A stretch of 5,297 nt of DNA from Pseudomonadota bacterium (GCA_023439425.1 JAEXNZ010000448.1:1-5297); one strand, 5' to 3'. Positions 1 to 5,149 are shown, numbered from the stretch's first letter. A program made the numbers and translations. Notes: generated from the sequence alone by a model not told the origin.

Positions 1-35
1 CGCTCGGCTCGTCTGTCGGCTGCTATCCGCAGATA

Positions 36-272
36 TCATGTTGACGGTCCCTCCACCCTGGCTCCTACATACCGCGTAGGAGCCGGGAGGAACATACAAG
101 CATACCCCGCCCCAAGCACGACTGCACGGACGTGCGCCTGGGCGAGGTCTTTGGTCTTGAGAGTCCGCTTGATGAGCCGGCAATCCAGCACGGCTTGAAG
201 ATCGACAGGGACACGCTGGACGAACGACCAGCGGCCGGTGGAAGACCGGCTCAAATGATGGGGGATACGCAT
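36..272 (-). pseudogene. N-terminal remnant of a tyrosine recombinase (phage/island integrase)
   Basis: This 78-codon reading frame starts at an ATG with a good ribosome binding site (GAGGAAG, 7 nt upstream). A TTG further upstream (312-314) is less likely. Residues about 5-61 look like the DUF6538-type N-terminal domain of tyrosine recombinases: an aromatic patch (GRWSFVQRVPVDL), then LIKRTLKTKDLAQAHVRA, the familiar 'R-SL-T-D--EA' pattern before the core-binding domain. From residue 62 the resemblance ends and the frame runs through a REP-like palindrome to a stop. The catalytic domain (Arg, HxxR, Tyr), normally around 200-400 residues into the protein, is absent. The fragment lies just beyond the 3' end of tRNA-Ser on the same strand, the classic position of an integrase at its attachment site. 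It is therefore probably a dead relic of an excised or decayed integrative element. The family call comes from pattern recognition; the loss of the rest is seen directly. Confidence 0.72.
57..87. repeat. REP-like inverted repeat (GGCTCCTAC / GTAGGAGCC)
   Basis: A perfect 9-bp inverted repeat (60-68 with 76-84) has a 7-nt loop. It extends outward by a G-T pair and two G-C pairs to 57-87. The GTAGGAGCC arm resembles the head of extragenic palindromes widespread in Pseudomonas and relatives (GTAGGAGC...), so this may be a REP or half-REP pair rather than a chance hairpin. It starts exactly where integrase similarity ends. It has no T-tract on either side, so it is not a standard terminator. Nothing else is recognisable in bases 1-35. 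Confidence 0.5.
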
Positions 273-312
273 GCGAGTGCTTCCTCTGCATGCTTCCTGC
301 TTTCCAATCCGC

Positions 313-341
313 AAAAACCATTGATTTTAATTAAAAATCAA
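313..341 (-). terminator. AT-rich hairpin plus T-tract after tRNA-Ser (possible terminator)
   Basis: A perfect 8-bp inverted repeat (321-328 TTGATTTT with 334-341 AAAATCAA, 5-nt loop) lies 15 bp beyond the encoded CCA of the tRNA. On the minus strand it is followed, 3 nt later, by five T (317-313). This could end tRNA-Ser transcription. The stem is purely A/T apart from one G-C pair, so it would be weak. The stretch is conspicuously AT-rich against its GC-rich surroundings. Being between tRNA and integrase, it could instead be the integrase promoter or a recombinase/excisionase binding site. Confidence 0.35.
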
Positions 342-356
342 GGACTTAAGCTCGAT

Positions 357-446
357 TGGCGGAGAGAGTGGGATTCGAACCCACGGAAGGTTTGACCCTT
401 CGCCGGTTTTCAAGACCGGTGCCTTAAACCGCTCGGCCATCTCTCC
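357..446 (-). tRNA. tRNA-Ser (anticodon UGA)
   Basis: The minus strand folds as a class II tRNA. The acceptor stem is GGAGAGA (446-440) with TCTCTCC (367-361), and a G discriminator (360) and an encoded CCA (359-357) follow. The anticodon stem CCGGT/ACCGG encloses the 7-nt loop CTTGAAA, giving anticodon TGA, which reads UCA/UCG serine codons. A long variable arm (AAGG...CCTT), typical of serine tRNAs, precedes a canonical T arm (GTGGG TTCGAAT CCCAC). All stems pair fully, so the gene looks functional. Its 3' end faces an integrase remnant, suggesting it served as an attachment site and was rebuilt intact on integration. The cognate synthetase gene is in the same window. Confidence 0.96.
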
Positions 447-458
447 GTTCGGGCGGGC

Positions 459-464
459 ATTCTC
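459..464 (-). promoter_or_regulatory. Candidate -10 box for tRNA-Ser
   Basis: GAGAAT on the minus strand ends 12 nt before the tRNA 5' end and matches the -10 consensus TATAAT at four of six positions. No good -35 is visible at the usual spacing; the matching window reads GCGCAA. Position is the main support. Confidence 0.22.
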
Positions 465-470
465 GCATTT

Positions 471-494
471 CCGGGGCAACTTTGCGCGCCCCGG
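471..494. other. GC-rich stem-loop between lysR-type gene and tRNA-Ser
   Basis: CCGGGGC (471-477) pairs perfectly with GCCCCGG (488-494) across a 10-nt loop, 8 bp beyond the stop of the LysR-type gene. It could slow or end the regulator transcript before the tRNA. However, the sequence after the stem on the minus strand (AAATGCG) is not a T-tract, so it does not meet the standard for an intrinsic terminator. Confidence 0.35.
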
Positions 495-502
495 TGGCGT
501 AA

Positions 503-1495
503 TCAGCCTGCATCCACCGCCAGAGCGCCCAGGGCGCTGGCCTTGATCTTCTCCTTGGCCCGCTCGCAGGCCCCACCGCAGTCCAGGCGCGAGGCCTCCA
601 ACTGGGGCGGCAGGTGCTCGGCCAGGAAGTCGATGAACACCCGCACCGCCGGCAGCAGGCCGCGGCGCGAGGCGAACACGGCGTGGCAGATGCCCTGCGG
701 CAGCGACCAGTCGGGCAGCACCACTTCCAGCTCGCCGTTGCGCACGGCTTCGGCGCAGACGGTTTCCGGCAGCATGGTGATGCCGAAGCCGTCCTTGACC
801 ATGCTCTGCAGCAGCGGGAAGTCGAAGCCGGCCACACGCGGCTGCAGGTCCACGCGGCGCACTGCACCTTCGGGGCCGTGCAGTTCCCAGCGCTGACGGG
901 CTTCGTCTTCGCTGATGCTCAGGGTGACGTGGTTGGCCAGTTCATCCGGGTCCTTGGGTCGGCCGGCGCGGTCGAGGTATTTGGGGCTGGCGACCAGCAG
1001 TTCCTGCACCTGGCCGAAGCTGCGCATCACCAGGCTGCCGTCGTCATCCAGGCGCGAACGCACGCGCAGGGCAACGTCGTAACCTTCATTGATGATGTCG
1101 ACGCGGCGGTTGCTGATGTTCAATTGCAGCCGCACCTTGGGGTACTGGGCGAGGAACTTCGGCAGCAGCTTGGGTAACTGCATCTGCGCCAGCGACACCG
1201 GCACGCTGGCACGGACCACGCCGCGCGGCTCGGCGCTGAGGCGGTCGACCACCTCGCGCGCGGCCTGGGCTTCGGCCAGCATGGTCTGGGCGTGGCGGTG
1301 CACGCTGGTGCCCACGTCGGTAACCGCGAAGCGGCGCGTGGAGCGCTGCAGCAGGCGTACGCCCAGATCAGTTTCCAGCTGGCTGATACGGCGGCTCAGA
1401 CGTGACTTCGGGATGCCCAGGGCGCGTTCGGCAGCGGCAAAGCCGCCGTGGTCCACCACCATGGCAAAGTAATAGAGGTCGTTCAGGTCGTGCAT
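503..1495 (-). CDS. LysR-family transcriptional regulator, divergent from azoR
   Basis: A 330-residue LysR-type regulator starting MHDLNDLYYFA. Residues 5-64 are the winged helix-turn-helix: GGFAAAERALGIPKSRLSRR is the HTH, followed by QLETDLGVRLLQRSTRRFAVTDVG. Residues 65-88 are the linker helix and about 91-297 the periplasmic-binding-like effector domain (VRASVPVSL..., LLVASPKYL, MVKDGFGITMLPE). The N-terminus places it near the CrgA/DsdC-like 'DLNDLYYF' regulators. Upstream in-frame starts (TTG at 1534, ATG at 1513) add residues without resemblance to the family; the chosen ATG has GGA 9 nt upstream and begins where the domain begins. The gene is divergent from the azoreductase gene with a T-N11-A site between them, so it probably regulates that gene and itself. 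The effector is unknown, but quinones or electrophiles are plausible given the target. The C-terminal tail beyond residue 300 contains a Cys-x3-Cys pair (C306, C310), which is unusual. Confidence 0.9.
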   Translation of the reverse strand: MHDLNDLYYFAMVVDHGGFAAAERALGIPKSRLSRRISQLETDLGVRLLQRSTRRFAVTDVGTSVHRHAQTMLAEAQAAREVVDRLSAEPRGVVRASVPVSLAQMQLPKLLPKFLAQYPKVRLQLNISNRRVDIINEGYDVALRVRSRLDDDGSLVMRSFGQVQELLVASPKYLDRAGRPKDPDELANHVTLSISEDEARQRWELHGPEGAVRRVDLQPRVAGFDFPLLQSMVKDGFGITMLPETVCAEAVRNGELEVVLPDWSLPQGICHAVFASRRGLLPAVRVFIDFLAEHLPPQLEASRLDCGGACERAKEKIKASALGALAVDAG

Positions 1496-1543
1496 GACGG
1501 CAGTTCCACTCATAGAACAATACGTGGCATTCAACCACCTTTA

Positions 1544-1556
1544 TTCCAAATTGGCA
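1544..1556. promoter_or_regulatory. Candidate LysR-type operator (T-N11-A dyad)
   Basis: TTCCAAATTGGCA fits the T-N11-A rule for LysR-type binding sites and has a perfect internal dyad, CCAA-A-TTGG (1546-1554). It sits in the 123-bp gap between the two start codons, 48 bp upstream of the LysR-type gene and 62 bp upstream of azoR, where such regulators usually bind. A possible azoR -10 (TATCGT, 1563-1568) lies just downstream, so the site would overlap the -35 region. The motif is short and could arise by chance. Confidence 0.45.
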
Positions 1557-1618
1557 ACAACCTATCGTTCTCTCCGTCGGCGGCAAGACCGCCTCCTTCC
1601 AGAATATAGGTAACTGCC

Positions 1619-2206
1619 ATGAAGCTTCTGCACCTCGACGCCAGCGTCCTTGGCGACAACTCGGTTTCCCGTCAGCTGTCGTCGGCTGTTGTCGCACGAT
1701 TCAATGAGACGGTCGAAACACTGGATGTGACCTACCGCGACCTGGACCAGAACCCGATCCCGCACCTGACCAGCCGCTCGCTGGCCCAGGCGGATGCGGC
1801 CGAGGCAACTGAAGCCGAAGTCATCATGCAGCAGTTCCTGGCTGCGGACGTGATCGTTATCGGCGCACCGATGTACAACTTCAGCATTCCTTCGACGCTG
1901 AAGGCCTGGATTGACCGCGTAGCGGTGGCCGGGCGCACCTTCAAGTACACCGAGAACGGCCCGGTGGGCCTGGCCGGTGGCAAGCGGGTGATCATCGCCA
2001 GCGCACGTGGCGGCATCTATACCGATTCGCCGGCGGATTTCCAGGAGCCCTTCCTGCGCCAAGTGTTCGCGTTCATGGGCATCAACGACGTGGAATTTGT
2101 TCGCGCTGAAGGCATTGCCTATTCGCCGAAGCACCGCGAGGACGCGATTGCCGCTGCGCTGGCGAGCCTGCCGGCGGCCGAGTTTGCAGAAGTGGCTGAG
2201 GCCTGA
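1619..2206 (+). CDS. azoR: FMN-dependent NADH:quinone oxidoreductase / azoreductase
   Basis: A 195-residue cytoplasmic flavodoxin-fold enzyme that by family uses NADH and FMN to reduce quinones by two electrons and to cleave azo dyes; the physiological role is usually quinone or thiol-stress detoxification. The FMN phosphate-binding loop is near the N-terminus (S9, S15, S17 in LLHLDASVLGDNSVS). The isoalloxazine-contacting motif PMYNF is at residues 84-88, followed by IPSTLKAWIDRVAVAGRTF and YTENGPVGL. A second FMN motif, SARGGIY, is at 128-134, and FVRAEGIAY at 160-168 matches the E. coli AzoR C-terminal region. Length is close to that of E. coli AzoR (about 200), so the gene looks complete. 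The ATG follows AGG (1608-1610) by 8 nt. It is divergently arranged with a LysR-type regulator that probably controls it, and is monocistronic, ending at a strong terminator. Confidence 0.93.
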   Translation: MKLLHLDASVLGDNSVSRQLSSAVVARFNETVETLDVTYRDLDQNPIPHLTSRSLAQADAAEATEAEVIMQQFLAADVIVIGAPMYNFSIPSTLKAWIDRVAVAGRTFKYTENGPVGLAGGKRVIIASARGGIYTDSPADFQEPFLRQVFAFMGINDVEFVRAEGIAYSPKHREDAIAAALASLPAAEFAEVAEA

Positions 2207-2216
2207 CGTCTCCCCA

Positions 2217-2250
2217 CGGCAGGCGTTGGTCCTCGTCGGACGCCCTGCCG
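2217..2250 (+). other. Imperfect stem-loop in the azoR 3' untranslated region
   Basis: CGGCAG (2217-2222) pairs with CTGCCG (2245-2250), and GCGT (2223-2226) with ACGC (2240-2243), leaving one bulged C (2244) and a 13-nt loop. It begins 10 bp after the azoR stop and precedes the true terminator. It may protect the 3' end of the mRNA or be a decayed palindromic repeat. No T-tract follows it. Confidence 0.35.
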
Positions 2251-2286
2251 GGGCCGGAACTCCCCTCCCCCTTCCGGCCCACCCTG

Positions 2287-2316
2287 CGGCCCCGCTTTTG
2301 GCGGGGCCGTTTCTTT
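2287..2316 (+). terminator. Intrinsic terminator of azoR
   Basis: A perfect 9-bp stem, CGGCCCCGC (2287-2295) with GCGGGGCCG (2301-2309), has a 5-nt loop (TTTTG) and is followed by TTTCTTT (2310-2316). It lies 80 bp after the azoR stop. On the opposite strand no T-tract follows, so it should act mainly on the plus strand. Confidence 0.88.
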
Positions 2317-2318
2317 GC

Positions 2319-2343
2319 GTACCGACCAACGGTCGGTACCTAC
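2319..2343 (-). repeat. SMAG-type REP element (Stenotrophomonas GTAG palindrome)
   Basis: On the minus strand a GTAG tetranucleotide (2343-2340) directly precedes a perfect 9-bp stem, GTACCGACC / GGTCGGTAC, with the 3-nt loop GTT. This is the layout of SMAG elements, the abundant REP family of Stenotrophomonas maltophilia: a GTAG head plus a short stem, often with the GACCGTTGGTC core seen here. It lies between convergent azoR and serS, starting 2 bp after the azoR terminator tract. The hairpin could protect or end the serS transcript, since no other terminator is visible for that gene. The head sequence matches class hallmarks known to me; copy number in the genome cannot be seen here. Confidence 0.78.
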
Positions 2344-2371
2344 CGCGTTACCCGGGTCGATACATTCCGCG

Positions 2372-3652
2372 TTACGCGATGGTGCCCAAGCCGCCCATGT
2401 AAGGCTTCAACACATCCGGCACGGTAATGCTGCCATCCGCATTCTGATAATTCTCCATCACCGCAATCATCGCGCGGCCTACCGCCACGCCCGAACCATT
2501 GAGCGTGTGCATCAGCTCCGGCTTGCCGGTTTCCGGGTTGCGCCAACGTGCCTGCATGCGGCGGGCCTGGAAGTCGCCGCAGTTGGAGCAAGACGAGATT
2601 TCGCGGTAGGTGTCCTGCGAGGGCAGCCACACTTCCAGGTCGTAGGTCTTGATTGCCGAGAAGCCCATGTCGCCGGTGCACAGCAGCACCTTGCGGTATG
2701 GCAGGCCCAGCTTTTCCAGCACCACTTCGGCGGCGCGGGTCATGCGCTGGTGTTCGGCCTCGCTGTCGGCGGGGGCGCACACGGTGACCAGTTCCACCTT
2801 CTCGAACTGGTGCTGGCGGATCATGCCGCGCACGTCGCGACCACCGCTGCCGGCTTCGGCACGGAAGCACAGCGAATGGGCGGTCATGCGCTGCGGCAGG
2901 TTTTCGGCATCGACGATTTCGTCGCGCACGATATTGGTCAGCGACACTTCCGAGGTCGGAATCAGGTAACGCGGCGATTCACCCACGGCGGTCTTGAACA
3001 GGTCGTCCTCGAACTTCGGCAGCTGGCCGGTACCGCGCAACGATTCCGGATTGACCAGCACCGGCACGTTGGTTTCATCGAAACCGTGTTCACCGGTGTG
3101 CAGGTCCAGCATGAACTGGGCCAGCGCACGGTGCAGGCGGGCGATGGGGCCACGCAGCACGGTGAAGCGCGAGCCGGACAGCTTGGCACCGGCTTCGGCA
3201 TCCAGGCGCTGATGGCGCGCACCGAGCTCTACGTGGTCCAGCACCTGGAAATCGAACGTACGCGGGGTGCCCCAGCGGTGCTGCTCGACGTTCTCGCTTT
3301 CATCCTTTCCCAGCGGCACGTCATCAGACGGCACGTTGGGAATGCCCATGGCGATGGCTTCGATCTTCTCGCGCAGCTCGTCCAGGGCCACTTCCGAGGC
3401 CTTCAGCTCATCGGCAAAGGCGGCGACCTCGGCCATGATGGCCGAGACGTCTTCGCCCTTGGCCTTGGCCTGGCCGATGGCCTTGGAGCGGCTGTTGCGC
3501 AGGCTCTGCAGTTCCTGGGTGCGCACCTGGATGCGCTTGCGGTCGGCCTCCAGAGACGCCAGCCCGGACACGTCCAGCTCGAAGCCGCGCGAGGAGCGCA
3601 GGCGGTCGGCGAGGTCGGCGGGGTTCTGGCGCAGCAGGGCTGGATCAAGCAT
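2372..3652 (-). CDS. serS: Seryl-tRNA synthetase (class II)
   Basis: A 426-residue cytoplasmic enzyme (E. coli SerRS is 430) that activates serine with ATP and charges tRNA-Ser; it also supplies Ser-tRNA-Sec where selenocysteine is used. It opens with the standard MLDPALLRQNP. Residues about 30-100 form the long antiparallel coiled-coil arm that grips the variable arm of tRNA-Ser. The catalytic domain shows TGQLPKFEDDLF (208-219), the serine-binding TSE (233-235), motif 2 FRAEAGSGGRDVRGMIR (263-279) and motif 3 LNGSGVAVGRAMIAVMENYQ (384-403). The sequence is full length without anomalies. No clear Shine-Dalgarno precedes the ATG, but homology from residue 1 fixes the start. It is convergent with azoR and divergent from the first TonB-like gene. 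Confidence 0.98.
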   Translation of the reverse strand: MLDPALLRQNPADLADRLRSSRGFELDVSGLASLEADRKRIQVRTQELQSLRNSRSKAIGQAKAKGEDVSAIMAEVAAFADELKASEVALDELREKIEAIAMGIPNVPSDDVPLGKDESENVEQHRWGTPRTFDFQVLDHVELGARHQRLDAEAGAKLSGSRFTVLRGPIARLHRALAQFMLDLHTGEHGFDETNVPVLVNPESLRGTGQLPKFEDDLFKTAVGESPRYLIPTSEVSLTNIVRDEIVDAENLPQRMTAHSLCFRAEAGSGGRDVRGMIRQHQFEKVELVTVCAPADSEAEHQRMTRAAEVVLEKLGLPYRKVLLCTGDMGFSAIKTYDLEVWLPSQDTYREISSCSNCGDFQARRMQARWRNPETGKPELMHTLNGSGVAVGRAMIAVMENYQNADGSITVPDVLKPYMGGLGTIA

Positions 3653-3683
3653 GGCGGTCGACTAAGTACGGGTGTGGAGGGGG

Positions 3684-3689
3684 ATTATC
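3684..3689 (-). promoter_or_regulatory. Candidate -10 box for serS
   Basis: GATAAT on the minus strand differs from TATAAT at one position and lies 31 bp upstream of the serS ATG, giving a short leader. The hexamer 17 bp further upstream (CGGCAG) is a poor -35. The 112-bp gap (3653-3764) must also hold the promoter of the divergent TonB-like gene, which I could not place. Confidence 0.35.
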
Positions 3690-3764
3690 GCCTGTTATGC
3701 ACTTTTCTGCCGCCCGGTTCATATCCGGCGTGGCAGAATCGGGGTGTTCACACCGGTATGGCCC

Positions 3765-4397
3765 ATGTCTGCGTCCCGTTCCTCCTCTGGCAAGACCCTG
3801 ACCCTGCACCTGCCCCCCCACAGCCTGAAGATCGCCGCCATCGCCTTTGGCGTGGGCATTCTGCTGTTCGTGGCGGTGTGGGCCGGCAACCGCAAGAAGG
3901 ACTTCTACACCGCTGGCCCGACCCCGACCCCGCAGCAGGTGGCCGAGGTGGAGCCCCTGCCCGAGCCTTTGGCTGCCGCCGCCGGTTCCAGCGACATGCC
4001 GGATGCCAAGCCCCTGCCGGCCGAGGAAGAAAAGCCGCAGCTGGGGGAAACCGCGCCCCCACCGCCGGCCGAAGCCCCCGCCCCGCTGCCCGAGACCAGC
4101 GCACCGCAGCCCATGGCGGCGGGCGACCGTCCGCAGCCGATCGCCGACCAGTCACCGCCGCCGACCTACCCGCCCGCGGCCCTGCGCCGTGGCGACAGCG
4201 GCAGCGTGGTGGTGCGCGTGGATGTGGACGCGACCGGCATGCCGTTCAACGCCACCATCGTGCAGCGCAGTGGTTCGCGCGATCTCGACCGCGCCGCCGT
4301 TGATGCGGTGCGCCGCTGGCGCTTCATGCCAGCGCAGAGCAATGGCCAAGCGGTGCCGGGCAGCATTGAAGTGCCGTTTGATTTCAAAGCGCAATGA
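3765..4397 (+). CDS. TonB-like energy transducer, proline-rich (first of a tandem pair)
   Basis: A 210-residue inner-membrane protein with the TonB layout. A short, basic cytoplasmic N-terminus is followed by one hydrophobic segment at about 21-40 (LKIAAIAFGVGILLFVAVWA). Next comes a Pro/Ala/Glu-rich periplasmic linker (about 50-132, with PTPTP, PPPPAEAPAPLP). A TonB C-terminal domain spans about 133-207, with the conserved YP (135-136), the VRVDVDATG strand-turn, IVQRSGSRDLDRAAVDAVRRW and RF-P. TonB proteins couple the proton-motive force, through ExbB/ExbD, to outer-membrane receptors. No exbB or exbD is in the window, so partner and substrate are unknown, and it may be one of several TonB-like proteins. 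The start is the ATG just before the basic N-terminus. A GTG at 3672 would add 31 residues unlike the family, and the ATG at 3758 is in another frame. Its Shine-Dalgarno is weak. There is no terminator before the next paralogue. Confidence 0.85.
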   Translation: MSASRSSSGKTLTLHLPPHSLKIAAIAFGVGILLFVAVWAGNRKKDFYTAGPTPTPQQVAEVEPLPEPLAAAAGSSDMPDAKPLPAEEEKPQLGETAPPPPAEAPAPLPETSAPQPMAAGDRPQPIADQSPPPTYPPAALRRGDSGSVVVRVDVDATGMPFNATIVQRSGSRDLDRAAVDAVRRWRFMPAQSNGQAVPGSIEVPFDFKAQ

Positions 4398-4452
4398 TTC
4401 ATCGCCGCGTCATGCCCATGTGCAGGCGCGGCTCATCTAGCTGAACCTCACC

Positions 4453-4526
4453 GGGAATGCAGTCGCCGCGTTGACGTCGTGGTGACACTCACGCAACTGC
4501 AACCGGGCAAGACTGCGGACGTCAAC
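4453..4526 (+). promoter_or_regulatory. Structured leader of second TonB-like gene: long-range inverted repeat, possible ECF promoter
   Basis: In the 148-bp gap between the two TonB-like genes, GTTGACGTC (4470-4478) and GACGTCAAC (4518-4526) form a perfect 9-bp inverted repeat separated by 39 nt. The right arm ends 7 nt before the ribosome binding site. It could be an RNA stem in the leader or a pair of operator half-sites; each arm contains the palindrome GACGTC. GGGAAT (4453-4458) and CGTC (4475-4478), 16 bp apart, resemble an ECF-sigma promoter. TTGACG (4471-4476) could instead be a -35, although no good -10 follows. A 6-bp GC stem at 4404-4409/4427-4432 has no T-tract and is not a convincing terminator for the first gene. 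Confidence 0.4.
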
Positions 4527-4533
4527 TCGACAC

Positions 4534-4539
4534 GAGGAG
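4534..4539 (+). promoter_or_regulatory. Strong ribosome binding site of second TonB-like gene
   Basis: GAGGAG lies 6 nt before the ATG at 4546 and fixes that start. It is much stronger than the site of the first TonB-like gene, which suggests independent and more efficient translation of the second. Confidence 0.8.
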
Positions 4540-4545
4540 TCCGCC

Positions 4546-5124
4546 ATGAGTGTTACCCATGCCCACGACATGCACAGCTCGCCGCAGCAGCAGCGCGACA
4601 TCACCGATGATCCGTCGCGCCGCCGCGCTTCCCCTTGGCTGTGGATGGCGCTGATTGTGGCGATGTTTGCCGCTGCCCTGGTGTGGCTGCGCTATGCCAA
4701 CCCCACGGACACGATGACCGCACCGGTCGGCCAGCGCATGCTGCCGGCCACCGAGACCCCGGTCGCCACCACGCCGGCCCCGGCCGCACAGCGCCAGGCC
4801 GCACCGGCCACCAGTGAGCGTCGTGAAGTGACCGCCGTGCGCAACCGTGACGCGCGTCCGCTGGCCAGCAATGCCAAGCCGGATTATCCGGCCAGTGCGC
4901 TGCGTAACGGTTCGGAAGGCAGCGTGGTGGCCAGCCTGAACGTGGATACGCGCGGCCAGGTGACCGACGCCAGCATCGTGCAGCGCACCGGTTCGCGTGA
5001 CCGCGATCTGGATCGTGCAGTGCTGAGCACCGTGCGTGACTGGAAGTTCGAGCCGGCCATGCAGAACGGTCGTGCCGTGGCCAGCGTGGTGCGCGTACCG
5101 GTGGATTTCCGTACGCAGCGCTAA
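4546..5124 (+). CDS. TonB-like protein, short linker (second of a tandem pair)
   Basis: A 192-residue inner-membrane protein. The N-terminal 30 residues are hydrophilic and contain three His, several Gln and an RRR. A single membrane segment (about 31-49, PWLWMALIVAMFAAALVWL) has positives on its cytoplasmic side, giving the N-in topology of TonB. A Thr/Pro/Ala linker (about 55-100) is much shorter and less acidic than in the upstream paralogue. Residues about 110-190 are a TonB C-terminal domain: PDYP, GSVVASLNVDTRGQV, ASIVQRTGSR, DLDRAVLSTVRDWKFEPA, VRVPVDF. The domain closely parallels the upstream protein but carries two extra residues, RDRD (151-154) where the paralogue has RD. The role is inferred as force transduction to outer-membrane receptors or another periplasmic partner. 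ExbB/ExbD are not nearby, so a different function for this domain is possible. It ends 26 bp before a strong terminator. Confidence 0.84.
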   Translation: MSVTHAHDMHSSPQQQRDITDDPSRRRASPWLWMALIVAMFAAALVWLRYANPTDTMTAPVGQRMLPATETPVATTPAPAAQRQAAPATSERREVTAVRNRDARPLASNAKPDYPASALRNGSEGSVVASLNVDTRGQVTDASIVQRTGSRDRDLDRAVLSTVRDWKFEPAMQNGRAVASVVRVPVDFRTQR

Positions 5125-5149
5125 ATGAGCGTGGTAGACCGTCGTAATG

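Noticed and set aside
132..395. Plus-strand frame of 87 codons overlapping the integrase remnant and tRNA-Ser
   Set aside because: It runs antisense through a tRNA gene (its C-terminus WDSNPRK is the translated T arm, a common artefact) and has no supporting ribosome binding site.
614..1177. Plus-strand frame of 187 codons inside the LysR-type gene
   Set aside because: It is the shadow of the regulator; the minus strand carries a full family match over the same bases.
3672..3764. Upstream extension of the first TonB-like protein by 31 residues from a GTG
   Set aside because: The added residues have no signal or family features and would cover most of the divergent promoter region; the ATG at 3765 gives a normal TonB N-terminus.
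2315..4303. Very long plus-strand open frame (662 codons) opposite serS and into the first TonB-like gene
   Set aside because: It is antisense to a clearly genuine serS, rich in His/Ala/Gln/Arg as expected of a GC-rich shadow frame, shows no domain, and continues out of frame through the TonB-like gene.
4404..4432. Stem GCCGCG/CGCGGC after the first TonB-like gene as a terminator
   Set aside because: The stem is only 6 bp with a long interior and no T-tract follows, so termination there is unsupported.
5130..5146. GGTAGACCG near the last terminator as a second SMAG element
   Set aside because: It has a GTAG tetranucleotide but no matching palindromic stem, so it does not meet the class definition.
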